DNA of 64,000 bases, taken from an uncultured Paracoccus sp. (GTDB lineage: Bacteria > Pseudomonadota > Alphaproteobacteria > Rhodobacterales > Rhodobacteraceae). The DNA is taken from contig NZ_CANMEH010000002.1 of NCBI RefSeq assembly GCF_947496875.1, positions 124,001 to 188,000 on the forward strand. Reading direction: 5' to 3'. Position numbers and translations under genes: made by a program. Shown piece by piece: positions 19,914-29,759 of this stretch. The notes beneath the pieces are model-generated. The model saw only the letters and a list, made by a program, of their open reading frames with translations, was not told the DNA's origin and made no database searches. Each line of letters begins with the position of its first letter. The stretch's first letter is position 1.

Positions 19914-20915
19914 GTGAGATGGAAAACTGCCCTGACGATTGCCGCCGTCGGGACGATGCTGCTGCCGCGCCCCGGTCACGCGGACGAGCCCTTAACCCTG
20001 CAGCTGAACTGGCTGCCGCGGGCGCAGCACGCGGGCTATCTGATGGCGCAGGCAAAAGGCCATTTCCGCGCCGAGGGGCTGAGCGTCATCCTCAAGCCCG
20101 GCGGGCCCGCGGTCGCCCCGGTGCAGGTCATTGCGGCAGGCGGCGCCGACATCATCATCGAGTCGCTGCCCACTGCTCTGGCCGCCCGCGCAGCCGGTCT
20201 GCCGCTCGTCAACGTCGCGCAGCCGTTTGCCGTTTCCGGATGGTGGCTGGTCTGTCGGTCCGACAGCGGCATCAGCGGGGCCGAGCCGGACCTGCGCGGC
20301 CACACGATCGGGGTCTGGCCGAATGGCAGCGAGGTGCCGCTGCGGTTGTGGCTGCAGAGCCGCGGCATCTCGGCCGATGGTGGCGCGGACGGGGTGACCC
20401 TGCTCGCGCAGGATGTCGGCATCGCGCAGCTGCAGGACAAGCGCGCCTCGTGCATCTCGGCGATGAGCCACGACGAGGTGATCCAGCTTGCCGAGGCCGG
20501 CATTCCGGACGACGCCTTAGTCAGCTTTCGTCTGGACGGGCCGCTTCTGCCGGATGGTCTCTATGTCCTGGATCATGCCCTGGGCGATCCGCAGATGCGC
20601 GACCGACTGGTGCGCTTTGTCCGGGCTGCGATGCGGGGCTGGCGAGATGTGCGCCAGAATCCGGAAGCGGCGGTGGACGTCCTGCAGGCGCACGGGGCGG
20701 GGATGATCGATGAGGAGTTGTTGTCCGACGCGCAGCAGCGGCGCCGGCTGGATGCGGTTCTGCCGCTTCTAAGCGATGAAGCCGGCAGACTGGACGACGA
20801 TGCCTTCCGCCGGGCTGTTCCTGCGTCCTCGCGCTCGGCCAATCACGCGGCAGCAACCGGCGGTGACGCCGCGGAGGCATTCACGCACGCGATCACCGAC
20901 GCGGCGCGAAACTGA
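19914..20915 (+). CDS. THI5/NMT1-like ABC substrate-binding protein, orphan
   Basis: A 333-residue exported binding protein with a signal peptide (ALTIAAVGTMLLPRPGHA). It then shows the SsuA/THI5 domain start LTLQLNWLPRAQHAGYLMAQAKG and a later GGADIIIESLPTALAARAAGLPLVNVAQ segment. This family binds pyrimidine precursors of thiamin, riboflavin or sulfonate/taurine-like ligands. The start is a GTG at 19914, 13 bases after the transaminase stop; no strong ribosome site is visible, so coupling to the upstream gene is likely. No permease or ATPase gene lies nearby, so it must use components encoded elsewhere. Confidence 0.78.
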   Translation: MRWKTALTIAAVGTMLLPRPGHADEPLTLQLNWLPRAQHAGYLMAQAKGHFRAEGLSVILKPGGPAVAPVQVIAAGGADIIIESLPTALAARAAGLPLVNVAQPFAVSGWWLVCRSDSGISGAEPDLRGHTIGVWPNGSEVPLRLWLQSRGISADGGADGVTLLAQDVGIAQLQDKRASCISAMSHDEVIQLAEAGIPDDALVSFRLDGPLLPDGLYVLDHALGDPQMRDRLVRFVRAAMRGWRDVRQNPEAAVDVLQAHGAGMIDEELLSDAQQRRRLDAVLPLLSDEAGRLDDDAFRRAVPASSRSANHAAATGGDAAEAFTHAITDAARN

Positions 20916-21003
20916 CCGCGAGAGGCTGAGGCGACCTGCTGACTGAAGGCCGTTTCCGGCGCGCCGGCTTGCCAGTGATGCGCCCGGCCAGCTAAGCGCA
21001 GGC

Positions 21004-21678
21004 ATGATCAAGCGATCCACTCCCCCTCAGAGCCCGGCCCCCCACGGGCTCGACACCGGTCCGGTGCCCCTGCGGGTTCCGAACCCGCCGAAGCCGCACA
21101 GCCGGCTCGAGGACGCGCAGGGTATCGCCTACGGCAGTTTCATGGCGGCCGTGGCGATCCTGCTGCTGACCCATCTGGGCTTTGTGACGGGCCAGACCGC
21201 AGGTGCGGCCATCCTGATCTCCTATGCGACCGGCTGGGCATTCGGACCGGTTTTCTTCGCGATCAACCTGCCCTTCTACTGGCTGGGATATCGCCGCTTC
21301 GGCACGACCTTCGTCGTCAAGAGCGTCCTGGCCGTCGGCCTGCTGTCACTGCTGACGGCATGGCTGCCCGCGCATCTGGTCTTCGGCCATGTCGACTCGT
21401 TCGTCGGCGCGGTGCTCACCGGGGCTCTGACCGGCAGCGCCCTGCTGGCGCTGTTCCGGCACGGCGCCAGCCTTGGCGGCATCGGGATCGTCGGGCTCTA
21501 TGTGCAGGAAGCGACGGGCTTCCGGGCCGGGTGGGTGCAGCTGATCTTCGATGCGCTGCTCTTTGCGCTGGCGCTGACGCTGCGCGACCTGCCGACGGTC
21601 GCGTGGTCCTTTCTTGGCGCCGTGATCCTGAACGCGGTCATCGCCGTGAATCACCGCCGCGACCGCTACCTCGCGTGA
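21004..21678 (+). CDS. YitT-family membrane protein (short form)
   Basis: A 224-residue protein. It has an N-terminal Pro-rich cytoplasmic tail of about 40 residues, then five or six hydrophobic helices. The YitT/DUF161 signature is seen in GAAILISYATGWAFGPVFFAINLPFYWL and RHGASLGGIGIVGLYVQ. The C-terminal DUF2179 domain of longer YitT proteins is missing, as in many alphaproteobacterial forms. No operon partner: 88 bases separate it from the binding-protein gene, and it converges on the ArsC-like gene with 20 bases between stops. Transport function is unproven in the family. Confidence 0.8.
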   Translation: MIKRSTPPQSPAPHGLDTGPVPLRVPNPPKPHSRLEDAQGIAYGSFMAAVAILLLTHLGFVTGQTAGAAILISYATGWAFGPVFFAINLPFYWLGYRRFGTTFVVKSVLAVGLLSLLTAWLPAHLVFGHVDSFVGAVLTGALTGSALLALFRHGASLGGIGIVGLYVQEATGFRAGWVQLIFDALLFALALTLRDLPTVAWSFLGAVILNAVIAVNHRRDRYLA

Positions 21679-21698
21679 GCGTCATGCCGCGAAGGATC

Positions 21699-22043
21699 TC
21701 AGGCGGGGACCCCAAGCGCCCGCTTGACGTTCGCGGTCCAGCCCAGCAGGTGCTGATCCTCGGCAATCATGGCCGGGCGTTTCATCAGCGCCGGCTTGGC
21801 CGCGATCATGTCAGTGGCAGGGGCGGCGCGCTCCTCCTCGGACATGCCCCGCCAGGTCAGGCTGGCGCGGTTGACCAGCTTGTCGCCGAAACGCTGCAGC
21901 AGCGCCTGACGTTCGGTGTCGTCCAGTGGATCCTTGCCGACGTCGCGGAATGCGACGGTCCAGCCGGCCTCGGTCAACGCCGCCTGCGCCTTCTGGCAGG
22001 TCGAACAATGCGCCAGACCGTACATCTGCAGCGTACGTGCCAT
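21699..22043 (-). CDS. ArsC/Spx-family thioredoxin-fold protein
   Basis: A 114-residue protein with a thioredoxin-like fold and the CSTC motif (residues about 13-16, AHCSTCQKA). The family element ALMKRPAMIAEDQHLLG lies toward the C-terminus. The sequence resembles YffB-type proteins more than true arsenate reductases, and there are no ars genes around it. The substrate is unknown. It follows a 24-residue lipoprotein gene by 9 bases on the same strand, probably in a unit with DUF3422. Confidence 0.85.
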   Translation of the reverse strand: MARTLQMYGLAHCSTCQKAQAALTEAGWTVAFRDVGKDPLDDTERQALLQRFGDKLVNRASLTWRGMSEEERAAPATDMIAAKPALMKRPAMIAEDQHLLGWTANVKRALGVPA

Positions 22044-22052
22044 TCCGCCGGA

Positions 22053-22127
22053 TCAGATCAGCGGCACAAAGGGGATGCCGCAGGCGGACAGCGCCATCAG
22101 CGCGGCAAGTGACATAATGACCTTCAT
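22053..22127 (-). CDS. 24-residue small lipoprotein, not in the ORF track
   Basis: Reading from the ATG at 22127 gives 24 residues beginning MKVIMSLAALMA and ending with GIPFVPLI. The lipobox LSAC places the lipidated cysteine at residue 16, leaving a mature peptide of 9 residues. AGAGAGG lies 6 bases upstream as a ribosome site. It is 30 bases downstream of the DUF3422 stop and 9 bases upstream of the ArsC-like gene. Such entericidin-sized lipoproteins are usually missed by annotation pipelines. Function is unknown; that it is translated is inferred from the ribosome site and the exact lipobox. Confidence 0.65.
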   Translation of the reverse strand: MKVIMSLAALMALSACGIPFVPLI

Positions 22128-22157
22128 CGCGAACCTCTCTCGCTTCCGGGGACGTCT

Positions 22158-23468
22158 TCAGTGACCATCCGGGCCGTCATGCAGCCGTGCCCTGATCCGA
22201 CGGATCGCCAGCCACACGCCCAGCACGACCACCGGGGTCAGCGTAGCCAGCAACAGCGTCTTGTCCATCCCCACCGCTGCCGCGACCGGATGCACCGCAT
22301 AACCGAGCAGACCCACCGCATAATAGCTGATCGCCACGACCGACAGGCCCTCGACCGTGTGCTGCAGCCGCAGCTGCAGGTCGGCGCGCCGGTCCATGCG
22401 GGCCAGCAGCGACTGGTTCTGCGCGCTGCGCTGCACGTCGACGCGGGTGCGCAGCAATTCGCCCGCGCGGCCCGCACGGTCGATCATGGTGGCAAGCCGG
22501 CGCCGCGCCGACTTGACCGTCCGCATCGCGGGCTCATAGCGGCGGGCCATGAACTCCTGGATCATCTGCCGCCCCTCGAAGCGATCCTCGCGCAGAGCGG
22601 CGATGCGATCATGAACGATCGCCTCATAGGCCTCGGTGGCGCCGAACCGGAAGCTGTGCTGCATCGCCGCCCCTTCCAGCCGCGACGACAGGTCCAGCAG
22701 TTCGTGCAGCACGGCCTCGGGCACGCTGGCATCCGAGGCCATGCCCTCGACCAGCCCGGTCAGGCGGGGGTCCAGCGTGTTCAGTCGTTCCGTCAGGTCG
22801 CGGGCCCGGGGCAGGCCGAGCATCGACATGGCCCGGTAGGTTTCCAGTTCGAGCAGCCGCTGCACGACCCGGCCGATCCGCCCCGGTCCGATGCCCGGAG
22901 GGACAAACACCGCGAACCGCATCCATCCGGCCGGGTCGATGCGGAAATCCCCGGCTGCCACGCCAGCCCCGTCCAGCACCCAGCTGACTGCCAGCCCTTC
23001 CGGCGCAAACCACTGTTCCACCAGCGGCAGCACCTCATCGGGATCGTCCGGCAGCATCTCGACCTGGATCATGACCGCGGCCAGTCGCCTGCCCGGCGCG
23101 CGAGCCTGCCAGTCGGCGGGAAAAATGTCCGCCAGTGCCGGGTCAAAGGGCCGCGGCGGTGACCCGGGCTCGATGGCGGTATAGCTGACGAACTCGGCAT
23201 GGCCCTCCCATCGAAGGGCGTGACGGCCGAGCGTCGCGGTGTAGTGGCTGGTGCCGGGCTGGGGATCCGGCGCCCCGTGGCGGCGGGTCAGATCGGCCAG
23301 ATGGGCCAGATCGCGGCCCCTGTCGCGATTTACCGCGTCGCGGGGTTCCTTGAAGCCCAGCATCACCACCGTACAGGGCGCCTTGATCCGCGGACTGGGA
23401 CGGGCGTGCAGTTCGTTGACCAGCGGGTAGCGCAGGGGGTGATCGGGGCCGATGGGCGTGTCTGTCAT
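22158..23468 (-). CDS. DUF3422 family membrane-anchored protein
   Basis: A 436-residue protein. The N-terminal signature DHPLRYPLVNELHARP (near residue 8) defines DUF3422. A long helical region (EFMARRYEPAMRTVKSARRRLATMIDRAGRAGELLRTRVDVQRSAQNQ) precedes two C-terminal membrane segments (VVAISYYAVGLLGYAV and LLLATLTPVVVLGVWLAI). This topology resembles CorA-like tails, but no GMN motif is present. I use the ATG at 23468 nearest the conserved domain; the track's 23519 start adds 17 residues. Function is unknown. Divergent from the lipoprotein L,D-transpeptidase. Confidence 0.85.
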   Translation of the reverse strand: MTDTPIGPDHPLRYPLVNELHARPSPRIKAPCTVVMLGFKEPRDAVNRDRGRDLAHLADLTRRHGAPDPQPGTSHYTATLGRHALRWEGHAEFVSYTAIEPGSPPRPFDPALADIFPADWQARAPGRRLAAVMIQVEMLPDDPDEVLPLVEQWFAPEGLAVSWVLDGAGVAAGDFRIDPAGWMRFAVFVPPGIGPGRIGRVVQRLLELETYRAMSMLGLPRARDLTERLNTLDPRLTGLVEGMASDASVPEAVLHELLDLSSRLEGAAMQHSFRFGATEAYEAIVHDRIAALREDRFEGRQMIQEFMARRYEPAMRTVKSARRRLATMIDRAGRAGELLRTRVDVQRSAQNQSLLARMDRRADLQLRLQHTVEGLSVVAISYYAVGLLGYAVHPVAAAVGMDKTLLLATLTPVVVLGVWLAIRRIRARLHDGPDGH

Positions 23469-23604
23469 GGCGTGCAGCATAAATGTCCCGCTTGCCACCA
23501 CAATCCGCTGCTTCAGCAATCCTCGTTCTTTCGTGATCTTCGTGGCAGTTGTGCCAGCCGGACAGGAGCGGCAGACTCACGCGAAAAGGCGAGGGCAGGC
23601 ACAC

Positions 23605-24114
23605 ATGCGCAGATCACTCATCCTGACCGGGGCCACGCTGGTCGTCGCGATGGTCGCTTCGTGCGGCCCCAGCAAGTTCAAGACCTATGACGGACCGCCG
23701 GTGACCCAGATCACGGTGAACAAGTCGGCGCGGCAGATGCTGCTGTTCAGCGGCGATGCGCTGCTCGGCGCCTATCCTGTCGGCCTGGGAAACGAGCCGG
23801 TCGGCCACAAGACCGCGTCGGGTGACGGCAAGACGCCCGAGGGCACCTACTACATCGACCGGCGCAACCCCGACAGCGCCTATCACCTGTCCCTGGGCGT
23901 GTCCTACCCCGATCCCAACGACGTGGCCGCGTCGAACCTGCTTGGCGTTGACCCGGGCGGCGACATCTTCATTCACGGACAGGGTCCCGAAGGACGGGCC
24001 AAGGCGCCCCATCTGCGGGACTGGACCGCCGGCTGCATCGCCGTGACCGACGACCAGATCGAGGATCTGTATGCAATGATCCAGGACGGGACCCCGATTA
24101 CCATCAATCCGTGA
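23605..24114 (+). CDS. L,D-transpeptidase lipoprotein (YkuD domain)
   Basis: A 169-residue lipoprotein. The signal peptide ends in a lipobox VASC (Cys near residue 20). The YkuD domain follows, with ITVNKSARQMLLFSGD at its start and the active-site pair HGQ...TAGCIAVTD, catalytic Cys about residue 146. The true start is the ATG at 23605; the track start at 23452 lies in the divergent gene. Small YkuD lipoproteins catalyse 3-3 cross-links or attach proteins to peptidoglycan. This is the second YkuD protein in the window, much smaller than the YcbB-like one and lacking a PG-binding module. Followed by a strong terminator. Confidence 0.9.
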   Translation: MRRSLILTGATLVVAMVASCGPSKFKTYDGPPVTQITVNKSARQMLLFSGDALLGAYPVGLGNEPVGHKTASGDGKTPEGTYYIDRRNPDSAYHLSLGVSYPDPNDVAASNLLGVDPGGDIFIHGQGPEGRAKAPHLRDWTAGCIAVTDDQIEDLYAMIQDGTPITINP

Positions 24115-24164
24115 TTGGTGCCGCGGTTCACGCCCGACAACACCAGCGACTGCCGATAATGAAA

Positions 24165-24189
24165 GAACCCCCGCCACTGGCGGGGGTTC
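24165..24189. terminator. Bidirectional terminator between L,D-transpeptidase and pntB
   Basis: Perfect hairpin GAACCCCCGCC-ACT-GGCGGGGGTTC followed on the plus strand by GTTGTTGT and preceded by GAAA, so it can serve both convergent genes. Confidence 0.8.
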
Positions 24190-24212
24190 GTTGTTGTCTG
24201 CTGCCGGTCAGG

Positions 24213-25778
24213 TCAGTCGATCAGCGGCAGCAGCGAGTCCACGGACTTTTTGGCGTCGCCATAGAACATTCGCGTGTTCTCCTTGTAGAACAGCGGGTTC
24301 TCGATCCCGGAATAGCCGGTGCCCTGCCCGCGCTTGCTGACGAAGACGTTCTTGGCCTTCCAGACCTCCAGCACCGGCATGCCGGCGATCGGGCTGTTCG
24401 GGTCTTCCTGCGCGGCCGGATTCACGATGTCGTTCGACCCGATGACGATCGCCACGTCGGTCGAGGGGAAGTCATCGTTGATCTCGTCCATCTCCAGCAC
24501 GATGTCATAGGGCACCTTCGCCTCGGCCAGCAGCACGTTCATGTGCCCCGGCAGGCGCCCGGCAACGGGGTGAATGGCGAAGCGGACCTGCTTGCCGGCC
24601 GCGCGCAGCTTGCGCACCAGCTCGCTGACGGATTGCTGCGCCTGTGCCACCGCCATGCCGTAACCCGGCACGATCACCACGCTGTCGGCTTCGTTCAGGG
24701 CCTGGGCCACGCTTTCGGCGTCGATGGCGATCTGCTCGCCCTCGATGGCCATGGCCGGACCCGCCTCGCCCCCGAACCCGCCCAGGATGACGCTGATGAA
24801 CGACCGGTTCATTGCGCGGCACATGATGTAGCTCAGGATCGCACCGGAGGAACCAACCAGCGCGCCGGTCACGATCAGCAGATCGTTCGACAGCGTGAAG
24901 CCGATCATCGCCGCGGCCCAGCCGGAATAGCTGTTCAGCATCGAGACGACCACCGGCATGTCGGCGCCGCCGATCCCCATGATCAGGCTCCACCCGATGA
25001 AGCCTGCCAGCAGCATGATCAGCACCAGCCAGAACAGGCCCGGGCCAACACCGGCCACGTAGAGGATCATGAACAGCAGCGACGCGAGCGCCGCGGCCAG
25101 GTTGGTCATGTGGCCGCCGCGGACCTTCTTCGGCTTGCCGTCGATCTTGCCGGCAAGCTTGCCGTAGGCGACTACCGACCCGGTGAAGGTCACCGCCCCG
25201 ATGAACACGCCCAGCGCAACCTCGATCTTGAGCATCGCGATCTCTGCCGGCGTCTTGTGCGCCAGCATCGCCGCAAAGCCCCTGAGCGAAGCCCATGCCG
25301 CGCCGGCACGCTCTAGCGCCACCGGGTCAGGGTTGGGCTCGAGGACGGTGCGGCCCAGGCGCAGGACGCGGCCCAGTTCGATCTGGGCGTTCAGCCCGAT
25401 CAGAACCGCGGCCAGACCCACCAAGCTGTGCATTCCCGCCACAAGCTGTGGCATCTCGGTCATCTGCACGCGCTTGGCGAGGAAGAACCCGACAGTCCCG
25501 CCGATTGCGATCATCAGGATCGACAGCCACCAGTTGCCGACCCCGGGGCCGAACAGCGTGGCCAGAACGGCCAGCCCCATGCCGACGATGCCGTACCAGA
25601 TCGCGCGCTTGGCGCTTTCCTGACCCGACAGGCCGCCCAGCGACAGGATGAACAGCACCGCGGCGACGACATATGTCGCAGTGGTGAAGCCATAGGCGGG
25701 CAGCGCCTCCATCAGGCCCGGCGCACCCTGGATGACGACCGCATTGTCGGGCGCCGTGGTGATCACAGTGGTCTCCAT
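24213..25778 (-). CDS. pntB: NAD(P) transhydrogenase subunit beta
   Basis: A 521-residue membrane subunit of the proton-translocating transhydrogenase, which makes NADPH from NADH at the expense of the proton gradient. The N-terminal membrane domain (helices within residues about 25-280) leads to the NADP-binding domain III, with [16 protein letters not shown] and [21 protein letters not shown]. About 28 residues precede the usual start ([15 protein letters not shown]); the longer start is supported by GAGGAGG 6 bases before the ATG. Ten bases after pntA. Confidence 0.96.
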   Translation of the reverse strand: METTVITTAPDNAVVIQGAPGLMEALPAYGFTTATYVVAAVLFILSLGGLSGQESAKRAIWYGIVGMGLAVLATLFGPGVGNWWLSILMIAIGGTVGFFLAKRVQMTEMPQLVAGMHSLVGLAAVLIGLNAQIELGRVLRLGRTVLEPNPDPVALERAGAAWASLRGFAAMLAHKTPAEIAMLKIEVALGVFIGAVTFTGSVVAYGKLAGKIDGKPKKVRGGHMTNLAAALASLLFMILYVAGVGPGLFWLVLIMLLAGFIGWSLIMGIGGADMPVVVSMLNSYSGWAAAMIGFTLSNDLLIVTGALVGSSGAILSYIMCRAMNRSFISVILGGFGGEAGPAMAIEGEQIAIDAESVAQALNEADSVVIVPGYGMAVAQAQQSVSELVRKLRAAGKQVRFAIHPVAGRLPGHMNVLLAEAKVPYDIVLEMDEINDDFPSTDVAIVIGSNDIVNPAAQEDPNSPIAGMPVLEVWKAKNVFVSKRGQGTGYSGIENPLFYKENTRMFYGDAKKSVDSLLPLID

Positions 25779-25788
25779 CAGCGCCTCC

Positions 25789-27360
25789 TCACGACTTCTG
25801 GAACATGGAGAGCATCCGGCGTGTGACCAGGAAGCCCCCGAAGATGTTGATGGCGGTCATCAGGACCGCCAGCGCGCCCAGGATTACGACCCAAGCCGAG
25901 CCCGAGCCGATCTGCATCAGCGCGCCAAGGATCACGATCGACGAGATCGCGTTCGTGACCGCCATCAATGGCGTGTGGAGCGAATGGGCCACGTTCCAGA
26001 TCACGTTGAACCCGACGAAGCACGCCAGCACAAACACGATGAAGTGCGACAGGAACGACGCCGGCGCGAACAGGCCGATCAGCAGCATGACTGCGCCGCC
26101 AGCGACCAGCATGCCGACCTGCGACCGGGTCTGCTCGCGGAACGCGGCGATCTCGTTGGCGCGGCGTTCCTCGACGGTCAGTTCACGCTGCCGTTCCTTG
26201 GGTTTGGCCGCCGCGATCGCCTGCACCTTGGGTGGCGGTGGCGGATAGGTGATGTCGCCCTGGTAGGTCACGGTCGAGCCACGGATGACGTCGTCATCCA
26301 TGTTGTGAACCAGCGTCCCATCCTTGCCGGGGGTCAGGTCGGCAAGCATGTGGCGGACGTTGTTGCCGTAGAGTTCGGACGACTGCGCCGCCATGCGCGA
26401 CGGAAAATCGGTATAGCCTATGATCGTCACGCCGTTGTCGGTCACGATCTTCTGGTCCGGAACCGTCAGGTCGCAGTTGCCGCCCCGTTCCGCGGCCAGG
26501 TCGACGACGACGCTGCCGGAGCGCATCATCTCGACCATGTCGGCGGTCCACAGCTTGGGGGCCGGCCGGCCAGGGATCAGCGCCGTGGTGATGACGATGT
26601 CCATGTCGGGGGCGAGTTCGCGAAACTTCTCCAGCTGCTTGGCAAGAAACTCCGGCGAGGAGGGCTTGGCATAGCCGCCCGTTTCCGACCCGTCCTGCGA
26701 GTCCTGGAAGTCGAGATAGACGAACTCGGCGCCCATGGACTCGATCTGCTCGGCCACCTCGGGGCGGACGTCGAAGGCATAGACCTGCGCGCCCAGGCTG
26801 GTGGCCGCACCGATCGCGGCCAGCCCGGCCACGCCGGCCCCGACGATCAGGATCTTGGCGGGGGGAACCTTGCCCGCGGCAGTCACCTGGCCGGTGAAGA
26901 ACCGGCCGAAATTGTTGGCCGCCTCGATCACCGCGCGATAGCCCGCGATGTTCGCCATCGAGGACAGGGCGTCCATCTTCTGCGCCCGGCTGATCCGCGG
27001 GACCATGTCCATCGCCAGAACGTTGACGCCCCGTTCGCGCGCCTTTTCCAGCAACTCGGCATTCTGACCTGGGTAGAAGAACGAGATCAGGTTCTGCCCC
27101 TCGTCCATGCGGCCCAGCTCGTCTTCGCTCGGCGGACGCACCTTGACGATGGTGTCGACCGCGTCGGTCAGCGCCGCGGCGTCGGGCAGCACGGTGACGC
27201 CGGCCCGTTCGTACAATGCGTCAGAAAAACCGGCCAGTTCGCCTGCGCCGGACTGCACGAATACCTCGTGGCCGAGTTTCTGCAGATGAGCAGCCGACGA
27301 AGGGGTGACGGCGACACGCGCCTCGCCCTCGGTCGTTTCCTTCAATGCGCCAACCTTCAC
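25789..27360 (-). CDS. pntA: NAD(P) transhydrogenase subunit alpha, fused form
   Basis: A 523-residue protein that joins the soluble NAD-binding domain I (residues 1 to about 380) to the membrane part (about 425-515). It is thus the fused alpha as in E. coli and not the split PntAA/PntAB of Rhodospirillum. Domain I starts MKVGALKET and has the nucleotide fold [19 protein letters not shown] and the mobile loop [23 protein letters not shown] Pro-rich linker (TYPPPPPKV) connects the domains. Starts at the ATG at 27360 and is followed 10 bases later by pntB. Confidence 0.96.
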   Translation of the reverse strand: MKVGALKETTEGEARVAVTPSSAAHLQKLGHEVFVQSGAGELAGFSDALYERAGVTVLPDAAALTDAVDTIVKVRPPSEDELGRMDEGQNLISFFYPGQNAELLEKARERGVNVLAMDMVPRISRAQKMDALSSMANIAGYRAVIEAANNFGRFFTGQVTAAGKVPPAKILIVGAGVAGLAAIGAATSLGAQVYAFDVRPEVAEQIESMGAEFVYLDFQDSQDGSETGGYAKPSSPEFLAKQLEKFRELAPDMDIVITTALIPGRPAPKLWTADMVEMMRSGSVVVDLAAERGGNCDLTVPDQKIVTDNGVTIIGYTDFPSRMAAQSSELYGNNVRHMLADLTPGKDGTLVHNMDDDVIRGSTVTYQGDITYPPPPPKVQAIAAAKPKERQRELTVEERRANEIAAFREQTRSQVGMLVAGGAVMLLIGLFAPASFLSHFIVFVLACFVGFNVIWNVAHSLHTPLMAVTNAISSIVILGALMQIGSGSAWVVILGALAVLMTAINIFGGFLVTRRMLSMFQKS

Positions 27361-27449
27361 CGGCGATCTCCCCTTTCCGCATCAGCGTTGTCGTCCTAGC
27401 CCGCGCAAGAATCTTTCACAAGTGCGGCCGCTATCGTATGGAAACACGC

Positions 27450-27465
27450 CCCGGCCTTCGCCGGG
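27450..27465 (-). terminator. Terminator after glcB
   Basis: CCCGGC-GAAG-GCCGGG hairpin on the minus strand, 9 bases after the malate synthase stop, followed by GCGTGTTTCC. A GNRA tetraloop caps the stem. Confidence 0.55.
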
Positions 27466-27473
27466 ACACGTTG

Positions 27474-29609
27474 TCAGCCCCGCGCCTTCGCCTGCTGGCG
27501 GCGGCGATGCAGTGCGGGTTCCGTATAGCCCGACGGCTGCGCACGCGCCTGGAAGATCAGGTCGCAGGCGGCCTGGAACGCCACTCCATCATAGCCGGGC
27601 CCCATCGGCCGATAGGCGGGATCGCCTTCGTTCTGGCGATCGACCACCTGGGCCATCCGGCGCAGCGTGTCCATCACCTGGGATTCGCTGATGATCCCGT
27701 GATGCAGCCAGTTGGCCAGCGCCTGGGACGAGATCCGCAGCGTTGCCCGATCTTCCATCAGGCCGACGTCGTGGATGTCGGGAACCTTGGAACAGCCGAC
27801 CCCCTGATCCACCCAGCGCACCACGTAGCCGAGGATGGACTGGCAGTTGTTGTCCAGCTCGGCCCGGATTTCCGCGTCCGAATAGTTCCGCCCCCGCGCC
27901 AGCGGCAAGGTCAGCAGGTCATCCAGCCGGTCGGGCCGGTTGGCGGCGCTGATTTCCGCCTGGCGCGCGGCGACGTCCACGAGATGGTAATGCGTGGCGT
28001 GCAGCGTGGCCGCCGTGGGGCTGGGCACCCACGCCGTCGAGGCCCCGGCCCGCGGATGGCCGATCTTGGCCTGCAACATGTCCGCCATGCGGTCCGGCAT
28101 TGCCCACATGCCCTTGCCGATCTGCGCCTTTCCGGCCAGTCCGCAGCGCAGGCCGATATCGACGTTGCGATCCTCGTAGGCCGAGATCCACGGCTGGTCC
28201 TTCATCTCGCCCTTGGCGAGCATCGGGCCGGCCTCCATCCCGGTGTGGATCTCGTCGCCGGTGCGATCGAGGAAGCCGGTGTTGATGAATGCGACACGAT
28301 GGCGGGCCGCATGGATGCAGGCGGCAAGGTTCGCCGAGGTGCGCCGTTCCTCGTCCATGATCCCCAGCTTGACCGTGTTGCGCGGCAGCCCCAGCACATC
28401 CTCGACCCGGTCGAAGATCTCGCCGGCAAAGGCGACCTCCTCGGGTCCGTGCATCTTGGGCTTGACCACGTAGACGGAGCCGTGAAGCGAGTTCCGGGGT
28501 CCCTCGGTCTTCTTCAGGTCGTGCATCGCGCAGAGCGTGGTGAGCATCGCGTCGAGCAGGCCCTCGAACACCTCCGCGCCGGTGTCGTCCAGCACCGCGG
28601 GCGTGGTCATCAGGTGACCGACATTGCGCACCAGCATCAGCGCGCGGCCCTTGGCCGTCACGGTGCCGCCGTCGGGTCCCGTAAAGGTCAGGTCGTCGTT
28701 CAGGCGGCGGGTGATCTCGCGGCCATTCTTCTGCAGCGTCTCGGTCAAGGTCCCGTCCATCAGACCCAGCCAGTTCGTATAGACCGTGGTCTTGTCGGCG
28801 CCGTCCACGGCTGCCACGGAATCCTCGCAGTCCATGATGACCGAGATTGCCGATTCCAGTCGGATGTCGGAAATCGCTGCCCTGTCCTGCTTGCCAACGG
28901 TGGTGGCCGCATCGATCACCAGCTGGATCAGCAGGCCGTTGTTGCGCAGGAACACCGCGTCGGGCCGATCGGCGCTGCCCTGATGTCCCGCGAACTGCGA
29001 GCCGTCGCGCAGGGCGGGCGTCAGGTTGCCGTCCCCGACGCTGATCGCGTCGATGTCACGCCACGATCCCCCCTGCAGCGGCACCGCCTTGTCCAGGAAG
29101 TCCCTGCCCCAGTCGATCACCTTCTGCCCGCGCGCCTGATCATAGCCGGCCGCATCCGCGGTGCCCTCGATCGCGTCGGTGCCGTAGAGGGCGTCGTACA
29201 GGGATCCCCAGCGGGCATTCGCCGCGTTCAGCGCATAGCGCGCGTTCATCACCGGCACGACGAGCTGCGGCCCTGCGATGTGGGCGATCTCGGGGTCGAT
29301 GCCGGTGGTCTCGATGCTGAACGGCGCCGGCTCGGGCACCAGGTAGCCGATCTCTTCCAGCATGTTGCGATACGCAGCCGGGTCGTCGAGCTTTCCCCGG
29401 TGCGCGCAGTGCCAGGCGTCGATCTGTTCCTGCAACTGATCGCGGCGGTCCAGCAGGCCCCTGTTGCGGGGGGTCATGTCACGGATCAGCCCGGCCAGGC
29501 CCTCCCAGAACCGTTCGGCGGAAACATCGGTGCCGGGCAGCGCGCGATCATCCACGAATCGGGCAAGAGCCTCGTCAACCTGCAGGCCGGCCTTGTTGAT
29601 CCTCGTCAT
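27474..29609 (-). CDS. glcB: Malate synthase G
   Basis: A 711-residue enzyme that condenses glyoxylate and acetyl-CoA to malate, close to the usual 720 residues. The G-isoform active site is visible: [12 protein letters not shown]-type Asp/Glu cluster, the Arg in [11 protein letters not shown] and the late [19 protein letters not shown] motif. The start is the ATG at 29609 with AGGAG 9 bases upstream; the track start at 29684 lies upstream of the ribosome site. Its partner isocitrate lyase is not in the window, and no glcDEF genes adjoin it, though a D-lactate/glycolate-type FAD oxidase is found at 48 kb. Confidence 0.97.
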   Translation of the reverse strand: MTRINKAGLQVDEALARFVDDRALPGTDVSAERFWEGLAGLIRDMTPRNRGLLDRRDQLQEQIDAWHCAHRGKLDDPAAYRNMLEEIGYLVPEPAPFSIETTGIDPEIAHIAGPQLVVPVMNARYALNAANARWGSLYDALYGTDAIEGTADAAGYDQARGQKVIDWGRDFLDKAVPLQGGSWRDIDAISVGDGNLTPALRDGSQFAGHQGSADRPDAVFLRNNGLLIQLVIDAATTVGKQDRAAISDIRLESAISVIMDCEDSVAAVDGADKTTVYTNWLGLMDGTLTETLQKNGREITRRLNDDLTFTGPDGGTVTAKGRALMLVRNVGHLMTTPAVLDDTGAEVFEGLLDAMLTTLCAMHDLKKTEGPRNSLHGSVYVVKPKMHGPEEVAFAGEIFDRVEDVLGLPRNTVKLGIMDEERRTSANLAACIHAARHRVAFINTGFLDRTGDEIHTGMEAGPMLAKGEMKDQPWISAYEDRNVDIGLRCGLAGKAQIGKGMWAMPDRMADMLQAKIGHPRAGASTAWVPSPTAATLHATHYHLVDVAARQAEISAANRPDRLDDLLTLPLARGRNYSDAEIRAELDNNCQSILGYVVRWVDQGVGCSKVPDIHDVGLMEDRATLRISSQALANWLHHGIISESQVMDTLRRMAQVVDRQNEGDPAYRPMGPGYDGVAFQAACDLIFQARAQPSGYTEPALHRRRQQAKARG

Positions 29610-29699
29610 CGTTCCGTCGCTCCTGCTTGGCTGAATCTGGCAGACGTTAATGGGACGGGCCGGAACCCGCAACCTGACAGGCATCTGCCGAAATGCGAA

Positions 29700-29728
29700 G
29701 CGGCCGCAGTGTCGAACACTGCGGCCGC
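29700..29728 (-). terminator. Strong hairpin after the Thr/Asp-rich protein gene
   Basis: Perfect 12-bp stem GCGGCCGCAGTG-TTCGA-CACTGCGGCCGC read on the minus strand, 31 bases after the stop, then TTCGCATTT. It separates this gene from glcB on the same strand. Confidence 0.7.
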
Positions 29729-29759
29729 AACATGACCCGAACGGGTGTGCGCGAGGCGA

